Positions 1-9,160 of a stretch of DNA of 49,250 nucleotides are shown here, piece after piece. The first letter of the stretch is position 1; every line of letters starts with the position of its first letter. The stretch is from Bacteroidaceae bacterium (GTDB lineage Bacteria; Bacteroidota; Bacteroidia; Bacteroidales; Barnesiellaceae_A). The notes beneath the pieces were generated by a model, which was given only the letters and a program-made list of their open reading frames with translations, had not been told where the DNA came from and did no database searches. The position numbers and the translations under genes are program-made. The stretch covers positions 1-49,250 of the forward strand of contig JAGBHF010000077.1 of the NCBI GenBank assembly GCA_017935645.1. The letters run 5' to 3'.

Positions 1-1
1 C

Positions 2-949
2 TCAACAATTGTTCCTCGCAAGGTATTGCTCGAGAACTTCTCGACAGCACAATGTGGTAACTGTCCTCGTGTACACGAAATGTTCAATAGAGTATTGGCC
101 GATCGTAGCGATGTGGCATGGGTAGTGCATCACTCAGGTTTCGGTACAGATAATTATACCATCGATGCATCGAACAAGTATCTATGGTTCTACGGCGGTG
201 GTGGTACTTATGCACCCGCTGCGATGTTAGACCGTCGTTGCTTGAAAGAACTTGGTGCCGAAGGTGCACAAGGTACTGTTACAGCTCCTGTATTCTTCCC
301 CGCAAGTGAGGGTGATGTAGAAGAATATATCAGCTATTGTCTTGATCAACCTGCATTTATTTCTCTCAAAATAGAAGATGTTTATAACGAGGATACTCGC
401 GAGTTGACAGTAAGAGTTACAGGTGAGACTGCCGTAGAAATTGAGAAAGCTCCCCACATCAATATTTTCCTCACCGAGAACGGATTGGTAGGCTATCAAT
501 CGGGTGGTGGCAACAGCTACAAGCACAATCATGCTATCCGCAAGGTAATGACTGCAACTTGGGGCGATGAGTTGACATTTACTGATAAAAAATTCGATGT
601 GACTTATACTTGCACTCTCGACGAAGGTTGGAAACCCGAGAACATGAGTGTTGTAGCTTTTGTAGCTGACTATAATGAGAAGAACTACAATGAGTGTACA
701 GTACACAACACCGAGTTCAAAGAGCTCGAATACGGTGCAGCAGTAGGCAAGCTCACCAACGACCAATGCCGCGTGATGTCTATCAATAAGACAGTTAACT
801 TCACCGGTAAATATAACAACGCTGCCGTTTATACAATCGACGGTCGCTTGGTACAAGTGGCTAACGGTAAGGCTTGTATCACATTGGACAACGCCGGTGT
901 ATATATCGTAGTTGTTGACGGTGTAAGCCACAAAGTGATTGTTAAGTAA
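2..949 (+). CDS. Omp28-family thioredoxin-fold protein with T9SS-like tail, 5' truncated
   Basis: The reading frame is open to the left edge of the window, so the N-terminus and any signal peptide are missing. A TTG at base 26 lies inside the conserved core and is not a believable start. The core, which includes LENFSTAQCGNC, is the Omp28 signature seen in three other proteins here, with a CGNC redox-type motif at bases 53-64. The last ~40 residues (a YTIDGRLV-like strand, then AGVYIVVVDG and a final basic KVIVK) look like a type A T9SS sorting domain, so the protein is probably exported across the outer membrane and kept at the cell surface. Omp28 is named after a Porphyromonas gingivalis outer-membrane protein; the family's biochemical role is not settled. 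Only the family assignment is firm. Confidence 0.85.
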   Translation, partial: STIVPRKVLLENFSTAQCGNCPRVHEMFNRVLADRSDVAWVVHHSGFGTDNYTIDASNKYLWFYGGGGTYAPAAMLDRRCLKELGAEGAQGTVTAPVFFPASEGDVEEYISYCLDQPAFISLKIEDVYNEDTRELTVRVTGETAVEIEKAPHINIFLTENGLVGYQSGGGNSYKHNHAIRKVMTATWGDELTFTDKKFDVTYTCTLDEGWKPENMSVVAFVADYNEKNYNECTVHNTEFKELEYGAAVGKLTNDQCRVMSINKTVNFTGKYNNAAVYTIDGRLVQVANGKACITLDNAGVYIVVVDGVSHKVIVK

Positions 950-973
950 TAAGGATTACTTATCCGATAAGTC

Positions 974-1005
974 AAAGGGGATTGTGCCACGGCACAATCC
1001 CCTTT
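974..1005. terminator. Bidirectional terminator hairpin
   Basis: A perfect 15-bp inverted repeat (974-988 with 991-1005) sits between two convergent genes. Its outer pairs are A/T, giving AAA on one side and TTT on the other, so it can stop transcription in both directions. Confidence 0.85.
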
Positions 1006-1034
1006 CTTATAATTAGTATTAAGCAGTATCGAGG

Positions 1035-2390
1035 TTAGAAGAGTATAGAAGTTGTTATACCTGCCGTGAGGTTGTGCATCATGTAGTTGTGACGACCTGT
1101 GCGATACAGTCCATATTGAGGCATGGCGCTATGTGTAGCCGAGAAGGTGTTGCCACTATAGTCACAGAAGATGTTAGCTCCGAAGTGGCGTTGTGCCAAG
1201 AATGATATAGATACACCGGTCTCATAGTAGAATCCGGCGGGGTCGCTTACCATAGCTTGTGGTATAATGTGGGTGTTGGCCATGAAATTGCATCCGGCAA
1301 GGGCTTTCATAGAGATACGAAAACGTGAATTTTCGCCCAATGGTAGTGTGCCATATACTCCTGCCGCTACTGTTGCTGCATCGATCGATAGAAGCTCTTC
1401 AGGGCGACTCTCGAGTGTCGTAGGCAGTGAGGAAACTGCTGCCGAACCTCCTATCCCCCAATTGCTGTTGATATACCAAGTACCTTCTACTCCCATTCGA
1501 CTACCTATTGCCGAGATAAGTCGTTGACCATTGCCAAGTTCTATCGACGATAGGGGGAATTGTAATCCCATAGTTAAGCCTATTTGTGAGGGTCGCTCGG
1601 GAATAGAGAAATCGGGTGTGCCGAAGTCGTGCAGGCCCTTCTCCTTGAAGATAAGGTCGGCAAGGAAATAGCCCAATTCGGTCGAGAGAATACCTATACC
1701 GGCTCCTGCAAGTACGTCCGATATCCAGTGGCGGTTATTGAGGATGCGCGATACACCCACAAAGGTTGCAACGGTGTAACCTCCTACGCTTATCCAAGGG
1801 CTCAGCTCACCATACTCTTTGTGGAGTATATGTGCCGCTGTAAAAGCGGTTGCGGTGTGCCCTGAAGGGAAAGAGTTGTATGCCGAGCCGTCGGGGCGAA
1901 GTGTCCCTATCGAATACTTCAGTCCATTGACAACTGCAGCCATGATAGCCACCGAAAATGCATCGGATACAATCATGCGCCCCCATGAACTACGGCTTTC
2001 TACACCACAAGCTTTCATGATTATTGTCGCTAATCCCGGAGCGTACTGCAAATAGTCGTCGACAACGCAGTGGTAGTCGGGGACATAGGCATTGCGTAGG
2101 CCATAAAATTTGCCTGCAACGTACTGTTGCGATAGTACACCGGTAATGACCAATGGCACACCTACGTATGTCATTTGTACATACTTGTTGCGATAGAATT
2201 CTTCGCCTTTCGATAATACAAATATGGTAGGAGTGTCGCCCAATTGTTCTATTGCCTCGGCGGGTACGAATACCGTATCGAGTGACAATGATTCCGTCAA
2301 TTGAGGTGCTTGTTCTGTAGTGGTTTGTGCTATGGACGGGTTACACCAGCCTATAGTAACTAATGTGATGAATATAAGTAGTTTTTTCAT
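1035..2390 (-). CDS. PAP2-family membrane-associated phosphatase
   Basis: About 451 aa from the ATG at 2390; this start gives a clear signal peptide (MKKLLIFITLVTIG...), whereas the longer frame adds 35 unlikely residues. The PAP2 phosphatase motifs are all present: KYSIGTLRP (residues ~158-166), PSGH (~175) and SR followed by NNRHWISD (~210-225). The fold dephosphorylates lipid phosphates such as undecaprenyl or phosphatidylglycerol phosphate on the outer face of the inner membrane. The last ~150 residues are rich in alternating aromatic and polar residues and end in a hydrophobic strand with a final F, like an outer-membrane barrel segment, which is an unusual addition. The substrate cannot be read from the sequence. 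The gene runs alone toward the terminator at 974-1005. Confidence 0.85.
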   Translation of the reverse strand: MKKLLIFITLVTIGWCNPSIAQTTTEQAPQLTESLSLDTVFVPAEAIEQLGDTPTIFVLSKGEEFYRNKYVQMTYVGVPLVITGVLSQQYVAGKFYGLRNAYVPDYHCVVDDYLQYAPGLATIIMKACGVESRSSWGRMIVSDAFSVAIMAAVVNGLKYSIGTLRPDGSAYNSFPSGHTATAFTAAHILHKEYGELSPWISVGGYTVATFVGVSRILNNRHWISDVLAGAGIGILSTELGYFLADLIFKEKGLHDFGTPDFSIPERPSQIGLTMGLQFPLSSIELGNGQRLISAIGSRMGVEGTWYINSNWGIGGSAAVSSLPTTLESRPEELLSIDAATVAAGVYGTLPLGENSRFRISMKALAGCNFMANTHIIPQAMVSDPAGFYYETGVSISFLAQRHFGANIFCDYSGNTFSATHSAMPQYGLYRTGRHNYMMHNLTAGITTSILF

Positions 2391-2415
2391 ATCATGTGGA
2401 GTGTGAATGACGTTA

Positions 2416-2448
2416 CAAATGTACGACAAATCGGGTAAATATCCACAA
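2416..2448 (-). promoter_or_regulatory. Probable promoter of the PAP2 gene
   Basis: On the minus strand, TACATTTG (2416-2423) matches the Bacteroidota -7 consensus TAnnTTTG. A TTG at 2446-2448 lies 22 bp upstream, slightly longer than the usual 19-21. Confidence 0.55.
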
Positions 2449-2465
2449 TGCTTGCTCTCATTTAA

Positions 2466-2502
2466 CAAAAAGCGGGCGACGCATCCATGATACATCGCCC
2501 GC
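2466..2502 (-). terminator. Terminator of the metal-efflux operon
   Basis: An 8-bp GC-rich stem (2472-2479 with 2495-2502) is followed on the minus strand by TTTTTGTTAA. It lies just after the stop codon of the TolC-type gene. Confidence 0.8.
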
Positions 2503-2521
2503 CTATGTCGGTCAGAGTCTA

Positions 2522-3706
2522 TTACAGATTATTGCGGTCGAGATTTGACAATGCAAGGTAGTATTGATACTCAAGCATGAGTCTATTCTCTTCGGCTTCA
2601 TTGAGTTGTGCTATGTCGCTCATGTACTCGATGAGTGAGATTTGGCCGGCTTGAAGGGCCTTAACCAATAGCTCTCGATTGTTTTGTTCGGTAAGCAAGG
2701 TGTAATCTTCAAGTGCTGCGCTCAGTGTAGTAGCCTCGTTGTATAGTTGCGATACCTCGGCATTCAACTCGGCTTTGGCAACATCGCTTTGCAATGAGAG
2801 CGATAGTGCGCAAGCTTGCGCGGTCTTTACCTCGTTGCTTGTCTTGAATAGGGGCAACGATACTCCTACAGCCAGTCCGTAGAACATATCACCCACTTCA
2901 TAGGCTTGCTTGTAACCCAACTCAAACTTGGGTATCCAACCCTCTTTCGATACTGCGCTGAACGATTCGGCTACTTGTTGTTGCTTGCGAATCATGTTAA
3001 TATTGGCATCGGCCTCTTGCCATTGAGCAGCTACCTCTTCAAGCGAAGCGGGCATAGTCATGATGGGGTATTGTTCCATTTGTTTGGCGCTGATGGGCAG
3101 TGTCATGCCACCATTACATGCTACAAGGTCGGCAAGGGCAGCTTGGCGCTCGTTGATGAGCATCTTCAATTGGCTCGATTGGCTCAGACGGTCTATTTCG
3201 ACCTTGTTGACTTCCAGACGGTTGGCATCACCGGTCTCCAAGCGGGTCTTGTACATATCGACCAATGAGCGGGCTATCTTTTCGCGCTCGGCTACAAGTT
3301 CGATTTGTTTGTTAAGGTACACAATCTTGATGTAAAGGTTGCGAGCCTCCAGCAACACGCTTTGGCGAACGTAGTTTATTTGCGATGCACCCAAGGCATT
3401 TTGCGCATTGATAAGTTTGCGACGTTGACCATACACTGTGGGGAAGTCGAAGCCCTGCATGATAGAAAAACCATATTTGTTACCGCCGGGCACTTGCTTC
3501 TCGGCCCAGAGGTACTCAAATTCGAAAGAGGTGTTTTCCAAGCAGTTCTCGGCCGATAGTTCTGTTTGAGCTGCCGATACATCTTGTTGTGTAGCTTTGA
3601 TGTTATTGTTGTTGTCGGCAACACTCTGCAAGATGCTCTCGATGGGCGATTGTGCCACGGCACTCATTGCCACGAGGCTTGCTATAAGGATGATATATCG
3701 TTTCAT
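2522..3706 (-). CDS. TolC-family outer-membrane efflux channel (CusC/CzcC type)
   Basis: 394 aa with a signal peptide (MKRYIILIASLVAMSAVAQ). The rest is mostly long amphipathic helices rich in Ala, Gln and Glu, in two related halves, as expected for the outer-membrane channel of a tripartite pump. It is the last gene of the efflux operon. Its start codon overlaps the stop of the RND pump gene by 4 bp (ATGA), implying translational coupling. Family proteins form a trimer with a periplasmic tunnel docked to the adaptor. At 394 aa it is on the short side for the family (often 410-480), which is common for Bacteroidota CzcC-like proteins. Confidence 0.9.
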   Translation of the reverse strand: MKRYIILIASLVAMSAVAQSPIESILQSVADNNNNIKATQQDVSAAQTELSAENCLENTSFEFEYLWAEKQVPGGNKYGFSIMQGFDFPTVYGQRRKLINAQNALGASQINYVRQSVLLEARNLYIKIVYLNKQIELVAEREKIARSLVDMYKTRLETGDANRLEVNKVEIDRLSQSSQLKMLINERQAALADLVACNGGMTLPISAKQMEQYPIMTMPASLEEVAAQWQEADANINMIRKQQQVAESFSAVSKEGWIPKFELGYKQAYEVGDMFYGLAVGVSLPLFKTSNEVKTAQACALSLSLQSDVAKAELNAEVSQLYNEATTLSAALEDYTLLTEQNNRELLVKALQAGQISLIEYMSDIAQLNEAEENRLMLEYQYYLALSNLDRNNL

Positions 3707-6700
3707 GCTTTTACGTTTTTGCGGTTCATTAAGATGTAAACAATAGGAATAACAAATGCGTTGAGCACTGTCGAGCTGATCAATCCACCGAGAATAACCT
3801 GTGCCATGGGGCTTTGAATCTCGTTACCCGGAGCACTGCCATTGATGGCAAGGGGAATGAGTGCAAGTGCCGATGTGAGGGCTGTCATCAAGATAGGATT
3901 GAGACGGTCGAGTGAGCCTTTCAGTACCGCTTCGTTAAGTGATAGGCCCTCTTCGCGCAGGTGGTTGTAGCGTTCGATGAGCAACATGCCATTACGAGTG
4001 GCAATACCAAAGAGCGAAATGAAACCGATGATGGCGGGGATGCTTATCTCGCCCGATGTGAAGCGTAGTACAAAGATACCACCAATGAGTGCCAAGGGGA
4101 GGTTGATAAGAATTACAGCCGATTGACCTGCACTCTTGAATTGTTGAACAAGCAACAAGAAGATGATAAGGATTGATGCCATCGATGCGAGGAATAGTGT
4201 GCGAGAAGCCTCTTTTTCGCTCTCAAACTGTCCGCCGTATTCGATGTAGTAACCCTCGGGCATCTTGATATTCTCGTCAATGAGAGCACGAATATCGTCT
4301 ACAACGCTACGCATGTCGCGGTCGGCAACGTTGGCCGAGATAACGATTTTGCGCTTAACATTCTCGCGGTTAATGGTGTTGGGTCCCATTGCCGAACGAA
4401 TTTCAGCCACTTGGATAAGGGGTACTTTACCTTCGGGAGTATCTATCATAATCTCCTTGAGTTGCTCGGCTGTGTCGCGGTTCTCATCTTTCATCTTTAC
4501 AGTGAGGTCGAATGTGCGGTCGCCTTCGTAGATTTGCGATACCACCTCACCGGCCATTGCTACATTGATGAATTCGACAAACTCGGGCATGGTGATACCA
4601 TAGCGAGCCAACAGGTCGCGACGAGGTACTATATGCAATTGCGGACGCTCTATTTGTTGTTCTACATTGAGGTCTACAACACCCTCTACACCCGCTGCAA
4701 GATTCTGTATTTGCAATCCGTAGTCATACATGCGCTTGAGGTCTTCACCGAAGAGCTTGATAGCGATTTGCGATTTAGTACCCGACAACATGGCGTCGAT
4801 ACGGTGTGAAATGGGTTGGCCAATCTCTACACTTACGCCCGATAGTGTGCCCAACTTTTCGCGAATTTCAGCCTTAACCTCGCTGGCCGAACGCTTATCG
4901 AGTTTGAAGGGGGCTTCAATTTCACAAGCATTCACACCAAAGGCGTGCTCGTCAAGCTCGGCACGACCTGTCTTGCGAGCCACTGTCTGTATCTCGGGAA
5001 CTTCCAAGAGAAGACGCTCGATTTGTTGTCCTATGCGATCCGACTCTTCAAGTGAAACACCGGGCAAGGTGGCGGCATTGATTGTAAATGAGCCTTCGTT
5101 GAAGGGAGGCAAGAAGCTGCGACCCAATGTGGCGAAGGTAATAAGTGCTACAACAAATACGGCTATAGTACCGGTCAATATACTGCGTTTATGGTTTATA
5201 GCCCACGATAGCGACTTGTTATATACACCTTGCAACTTGCGTGATACCCAAGGCTCTTTGTCCTCTTTCAACGCTTTCTTGCCGTTGAGAAGATAGCTAC
5301 ACAATACAGGGGTAAGTGTAAGAGCCACAACGGTAGAGGCTACAAGTGCCACAAGGAAGGCTATACCCAACGGACGCAACATGCGACCCTCCATACCCGA
5401 GAGGAAGAACAAGGGCATGAAGCTCACCATAATAATAAGGGTTGAGTTCAATATAGGCATACGCACCTCTTTCGAGGCCTCAAATATGACATCGATATTG
5501 CTGCGTTGTTGCTCGACAGGCAACAGACGGTTGGCGCGTAGGCGCTTGTATACGTTCTCGACATCGACAATCGCATCATCCACAAGCGAGCCGATAGCAA
5601 TAGCCAAGCCACCCAAACTCATGGTGTTGATAGTAAGACCCAATGCATTGAGGGTGAGCAGTGATACAATAACCGACAAGGGGATGGCTGTGAGCGAAAT
5701 GATTGTTGTACGAGTATTCATCAAGAAGAAGAAGAGTACAATAACCACAAAGATTGCTCCTTCGAAGAGGGCGCTCTGTACGTTGTTTATCGAGTTGTTG
5801 ATAAAGTGCGATTGCTTGAAAATATTGGTCGATACCTTCACGTCGGCAGGCAAGTTCTTTTGCAGCTCGGCGAGTGCATCCTCAATATTTTTGGTAAGTT
5901 CGATAGTGCCTGTTTTGGGTTGTTTCTTGACCGTAATAAGTACGGCAGGTTGTGCTTCAACCGAAGCCATACCCAACTTGGGCGCTTTGTCCGAGATAAT
6001 TACATCGGCAACGTCCGATAGTACAACAGGTTTGCCGTCGATACGTTTTACAACAGCCAAGCCTATCTCTTCGGTATCGGTGGTAGTAATGTCGCCACGA
6101 ACAATGTATTCGTTGCCATATTCATATATGATACCACCATTGGCATTGTTGTTCATATTGCGCGATGCAGCCAACACCTCGTCGAGTGTAACACCATAGT
6201 GTTTCATGCGGGCGGGGTCAACAGCTATACGATACTCCTTGATTTCGCCACCGATGACAGTTGCTTGTGCCACACCGCTGATAGAGAGCAGGCGAGGACG
6301 GATGGTCCAGTCGGCAATGGTGCGTATGTCGCGAAGTGATGTAGAGTCGGCTGTAAGACCTATAATCATCATCTCGCCAAGGATAGACGATTGTGGAGCC
6401 ATAGTGGGTGTGCCAACACCCTCGGGCAACATTCCGCTAAGTTGTATCAAGCGCTCCGATGTGATTTGACGGGCAAGATAGAGGTCGGTACCCCAGTCAA
6501 ACTCTACCCATACAACCGAGAAACCGGTTGTAGAAGATGAACGCACACGACGTACACCGGTAGCACCGTTTACGCTTGTCTCGATAGGATATGTTACTAA
6601 GCGTTCTACCTCTTCGGGAGCCATACCCGGAGCCTCGGTGAGAACTACTACAGTGGGGGCATTGAGGTCGGGAAATACATCGACCTCCATTTTCGATACA

Positions 6701-6789
6701 CTATACACGCCCAGTACGAGTATAAGTGCCGATATCACAGCAATCAACAGACGGTTGTGCAGTGAAAATTTAATAATCTTATTCAGCAT
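3703..6789 (-). CDS. CusA/CzcA-family heavy-metal efflux RND transporter
   Basis: 1028 aa, full length for an HME-RND pump: 12 expected membrane segments with two large periplasmic loops. The start, MLNKIIKFSLHNRLLIAV, is the usual amphipathic helix plus TM1. The TM4 segment carries SLVDDAIVDVENVYKRLR, the acidic proton-relay motif characteristic of heavy-metal (HME) pumps rather than drug pumps. Cytoplasmic membrane location; it exports metal cations from periplasm or cytoplasm using the proton gradient. The motif alone does not decide between Cu/Ag and Zn/Co/Ni/Cd. It sits between the adaptor gene (15 bp upstream) and the TolC-type gene (4-bp overlap), so all three subunits are made from one message. 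Confidence 0.95.
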   Translation of the reverse strand: MLNKIIKFSLHNRLLIAVISALILVLGVYSVSKMEVDVFPDLNAPTVVVLTEAPGMAPEEVERLVTYPIETSVNGATGVRRVRSSSTTGFSVVWVEFDWGTDLYLARQITSERLIQLSGMLPEGVGTPTMAPQSSILGEMMIIGLTADSTSLRDIRTIADWTIRPRLLSISGVAQATVIGGEIKEYRIAVDPARMKHYGVTLDEVLAASRNMNNNANGGIIYEYGNEYIVRGDITTTDTEEIGLAVVKRIDGKPVVLSDVADVIISDKAPKLGMASVEAQPAVLITVKKQPKTGTIELTKNIEDALAELQKNLPADVKVSTNIFKQSHFINNSINNVQSALFEGAIFVVIVLFFFLMNTRTTIISLTAIPLSVIVSLLTLNALGLTINTMSLGGLAIAIGSLVDDAIVDVENVYKRLRANRLLPVEQQRSNIDVIFEASKEVRMPILNSTLIIMVSFMPLFFLSGMEGRMLRPLGIAFLVALVASTVVALTLTPVLCSYLLNGKKALKEDKEPWVSRKLQGVYNKSLSWAINHKRSILTGTIAVFVVALITFATLGRSFLPPFNEGSFTINAATLPGVSLEESDRIGQQIERLLLEVPEIQTVARKTGRAELDEHAFGVNACEIEAPFKLDKRSASEVKAEIREKLGTLSGVSVEIGQPISHRIDAMLSGTKSQIAIKLFGEDLKRMYDYGLQIQNLAAGVEGVVDLNVEQQIERPQLHIVPRRDLLARYGITMPEFVEFINVAMAGEVVSQIYEGDRTFDLTVKMKDENRDTAEQLKEIMIDTPEGKVPLIQVAEIRSAMGPNTINRENVKRKIVISANVADRDMRSVVDDIRALIDENIKMPEGYYIEYGGQFESEKEASRTLFLASMASILIIFLLLVQQFKSAGQSAVILINLPLALIGGIFVLRFTSGEISIPAIIGFISLFGIATRNGMLLIERYNHLREEGLSLNEAVLKGSLDRLNPILMTALTSALALIPLAINGSAPGNEIQSPMAQVILGGLISSTVLNAFVIPIVYILMNRKNVKA

Positions 6790-6804
6790 ATCGCAATGGG
6801 GTTA

Positions 6805-8031
6805 TTAGTGATTATGGTTGTGAGCAGGAGGAAGTGCATTGCTTGCACCGGCCAATCGTACACGGTATACACCATCTACTACAATCTTGTCGCCGGGTTT
6901 TACGCCCGAGAGAATTTCGACACGGCTACCATTGTTGGCTCCGAGTTTTACTTCAACTTTCTCAAAGTCGTTCTCGCACAAGCGGCGATACACAAAGAAC
7001 AAACCTTGCTCTTCGGTGAGTGACTTCATGGGGATGCTGATAACATCGTTGCGTGTCTTGCCCAAGAGATATACATCGACGCTTGAACCGGGTACGATAG
7101 CAGCACGGTTGTCAAAGTCGAATGTTACGGGTACAAAGTATGATGTTTCGCCGGCATTGCGACCGTATGAGAGTAACTTACCATTCATCTGAGCCAATTC
7201 ATACACTTGGTCGTCGTAAGATGTAACAAAGTTGGCCGATGTGATAGAGGGCAACTCGTTGTAGTAACGTTGAGGAACATCGGCGCGGAGTTGTAAACGC
7301 TTGTTTTGAGCTACTGTAGCCAAGGGAGCACCGGCCTCGACGTAATCGCCTTCGCCTACCCACAAGCGGGTAATGTAACCGGCTTTCGATGCGCGAGCCT
7401 CCGAGCCGCTTTTGTTGTTGCCACCTACGGCTTCATATGCCAAGCGGGCTTGCTCGTAGCTCTCGCGAGTGGCTTCAAACTCTTTATCCGAGATGATATT
7501 GTCGCCTACCAACTTTTGAGCACGCTTGTAGGCTGCGCGAGCTGTTTCGTAGCTGATGCGGGCGCGTTCGGCAGCGTCACCACTACCTACGTTGCGCGAT
7601 GAAATAGTAAAGAGGGCAGTTCCTGCCGATACAGCCGAGCCATCGACCCATGCACGATTGTAGTGTACAGTACCCGATTGGGGGGCTACAATGGTCATGA
7701 CATCGCCGGTAGCACCTATAACGTTACCGGTACATTTAATTACTGAAGTGAAAGGTGCAGGAGTGGCGGTCTCGGTAGTAAGACCTATTTCTTTAACCTC
7801 GCCGGGCTTGAGGGAGATACCGTTCTCGTGGTTGTGGGCATGCTCCTGAGCCGAGTGGTCGTGTCCATGAGCCGAGTGGTCGTGGTTATGACTGCTGTGG
7901 TCATGGTGATCGTGGTGTTCGGTTGCATGGTTGTGTCCTTCATGGCTGTGGTCATGGTCATGAGTGTGATTGGCGCAGCTTGCCATCAAGTATGCTCCTA
8001 TGGTGAGCATAATGATAAGTTGTTTTTTCAT
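6805..8031 (-). CDS. RND efflux periplasmic adaptor lipoprotein with His-rich N-terminus (CusB/CzcB type)
   Basis: 408 aa from the ATG at 8031, chosen because it begins a lipoprotein signal (MKKQLIIMLTIGAYLMASC, lipid Cys19); the longer frame adds 13 residues before it. Just after Cys19 is a ~50-residue stretch with about 21 histidines in HDH, HNH and HHDHH units, a probable metal-binding or buffering arm. Then come the usual adaptor parts: lipoyl/barrel-sandwich halves (~95-145 and ~205-240) around an alpha-helical hairpin (~150-200), a beta-barrel and a membrane-proximal domain. The protein ends in another short His repeat (HNHNH). It links the RND pump to the outer-membrane channel. The His tracts support a divalent metal such as Zn, Co, Ni or Cu. 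Confidence 0.92.
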   Translation of the reverse strand: MKKQLIIMLTIGAYLMASCANHTHDHDHSHEGHNHATEHHDHHDHSSHNHDHSAHGHDHSAQEHAHNHENGISLKPGEVKEIGLTTETATPAPFTSVIKCTGNVIGATGDVMTIVAPQSGTVHYNRAWVDGSAVSAGTALFTISSRNVGSGDAAERARISYETARAAYKRAQKLVGDNIISDKEFEATRESYEQARLAYEAVGGNNKSGSEARASKAGYITRLWVGEGDYVEAGAPLATVAQNKRLQLRADVPQRYYNELPSITSANFVTSYDDQVYELAQMNGKLLSYGRNAGETSYFVPVTFDFDNRAAIVPGSSVDVYLLGKTRNDVISIPMKSLTEEQGLFFVYRRLCENDFEKVEVKLGANNGSRVEILSGVKPGDKIVVDGVYRVRLAGASNALPPAHNHNH

Positions 8032-8158
8032 TGCTGTTATATTTATATGTTGAATGTGTGTACGTTCCATGCCATGTGGCGCAGAGGCGTACCAAGGTTA
8101 ATTTTATTATGTAATTATAGATTGTTTTACCCCCCTTTGTCGCCGGGGTATAGAGATA

Positions 8159-8560
8159 TTAAGCCACCGCCGGTGGCGCACGCAAGCCGCACGACAAGCT
8201 TATGTAGTCTTGATATGCGTGTGTGACGTAAAAGAATGAAAATGTTGTAGATAGCTCAATAGGGTCGGGGAGAATTGAACTACCGGTCGAAAGTATAGCT
8301 ATAAGTTGCGGTATAAGACCGGCCTTCGATGCGTGACCTATCTTCGATGCGTCTTGCATGAGGTCGATATTCATGGCACAATCGCTGTCGCAATCGCTGC
8401 ATCCATGATTGTGCTCGGCATTATTGTCGTTGCAAAAATCGAGTATGAGGCATATACCACCATCTTCGGTGTGATGGTGTGGTATAACCGACGACGCCAC
8501 TATCATGAATGTGGCAAACATCAATAACCCTATCGACAATATATGTTTCAAGTTATACAT
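8159..8560 (-). CDS. Small His/Cys-rich membrane-associated protein (DUF6769-like)
   Basis: 133 aa from the ATG at 8560; the 20 residues before it in the open frame overlap the predicted promoter and are rejected. One N-terminal membrane segment or uncleaved signal (residues ~6-25) is followed by HHH and a cluster of Cys and His (CNDNNAEHNHGCSDCDSDC), which looks like a metal-binding site. The C-terminal half contains a second hydrophobic stretch. It resembles the small DUF6769 proteins found beside CusB/CzcB genes in Bacteroidales; that resemblance is from memory and unverified. It is the first gene of the efflux operon. I infer a periplasmic metal sensor or chaperone, but no function is established. 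Confidence 0.7.
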   Translation of the reverse strand: MYNLKHILSIGLLMFATFMIVASSVIPHHHTEDGGICLILDFCNDNNAEHNHGCSDCDSDCAMNIDLMQDASKIGHASKAGLIPQLIAILSTGSSILPDPIELSTTFSFFYVTHAYQDYISLSCGLRAPPAVA

Positions 8561-8577
8561 AAGCAACTTAGCCGATG

Positions 8578-8608
8578 CAAAGTTACAAAAGAGATGTGAT
8601 AAAGACAA
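8578..8608 (-). promoter_or_regulatory. Promoter of the metal-efflux operon
   Basis: On the minus strand, TTG (8606-8608), a 20-bp spacer and TAACTTTG (8578-8585) match the Bacteroidota sigma consensus exactly. Transcription would start near 8571, just before the ATG at 8560, which supports that start codon. Confidence 0.8.
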
Positions 8609-8648
8609 TTCTTTTATCATTAATTATAAAATTTAGTGTGCAAATTAC

Positions 8649-8679
8649 TTGTATTATAATATTTCATTTCTTATTTTTG
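8649..8679 (+). promoter_or_regulatory. Promoter of the thioredoxin gene
   Basis: TTG (8649-8651), 20-bp spacer, then TATTTTTG (8672-8679): an exact match to TTTG/TAnnTTTG spacing. Predicted 5' leader about 35 nt. Confidence 0.8.
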
Positions 8680-8721
8680 TAGAGCCTAAAAAGATATTAT
8701 TAACACTTAAATTGAAATACT

Positions 8722-9036
8722 ATGGCACTTAAAATTACAGACGAATTAGGAAAAGAACTTATCGCATCGGGCAAACCCGTAGTGATTGACTTCTGGGCAG
8801 AGTGGTGCGGTCCTTGCCGCCAAATAGGTCCTTTTGTTGACGAACTTGCAGCTCAATATGAGGGTCAAGTAACAATTGGTAAATACAATGTTGACGAAGG
8901 TGAAGAAATCAGTGGTGAATATGGTATCCGTAACATCCCCACTTTGTTGTTCTTCAAAGATGGTCAATTGGTTGACAAACACGTAGGTTCGGCCAACAAA
9001 GCTCAACTCGAAGAGAAAGTGAAAAAATTGCTTTAA
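8722..9036 (+). CDS. trxA: Thioredoxin
   Basis: 104 aa, the standard length of cytoplasmic thioredoxin, without a signal peptide. The active site WCGPC has its cysteines at residues 29 and 32, preceded by VIDFWAEW, and the cis-proline strand is IRNIPTLLFFKDG. Reduced by thioredoxin reductase, it supplies electrons to ribonucleotide reductase, methionine sulfoxide reductase and other cytoplasmic enzymes. It could also be the cytoplasmic donor for the DsbD-type protein encoded at 38068-40014. It has its own promoter and terminator, so it is a single-gene unit. Confidence 0.96.
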   Translation: MALKITDELGKELIASGKPVVIDFWAEWCGPCRQIGPFVDELAAQYEGQVTIGKYNVDEGEEISGEYGIRNIPTLLFFKDGQLVDKHVGSANKAQLEEKVKKLL

Positions 9037-9062
9037 TTTTGTCATTCAATAGCAAAAGTGTA

Positions 9063-9098
9063 AACGGCTCATCCATTGCGGGTGAGCCGTTACTTTTT
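9063..9098 (+). terminator. Terminator of trxA
   Basis: A 12-bp stem (9063-9074 with 9080-9091, one G-U pair) with a 5-nt loop, followed by ACTTTTT. Confidence 0.85.
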
Positions 9099-9160
9099 GC
9101 ATGCTTCATGTAGCAGGAGGCGCCAAGGTTATCAATAACCTTGACGACCCGGATATAAAC

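Noticed and set aside
227..931. Long open frame on the minus strand opposite the first Omp28 gene
   Set aside because: It is the shadow of a clear coding region, with no family signal and no promoter. The same applies to opposite-strand frames at 4730-5296, 5381-6199, 32776-33531, 36240-37079 and 37182-37979.
2522..8560. Metal-efflux operon as part of a mobile element
   Set aside because: No integrase, transposase, tRNA or direct repeats flank it, and base use looks like its neighbours.
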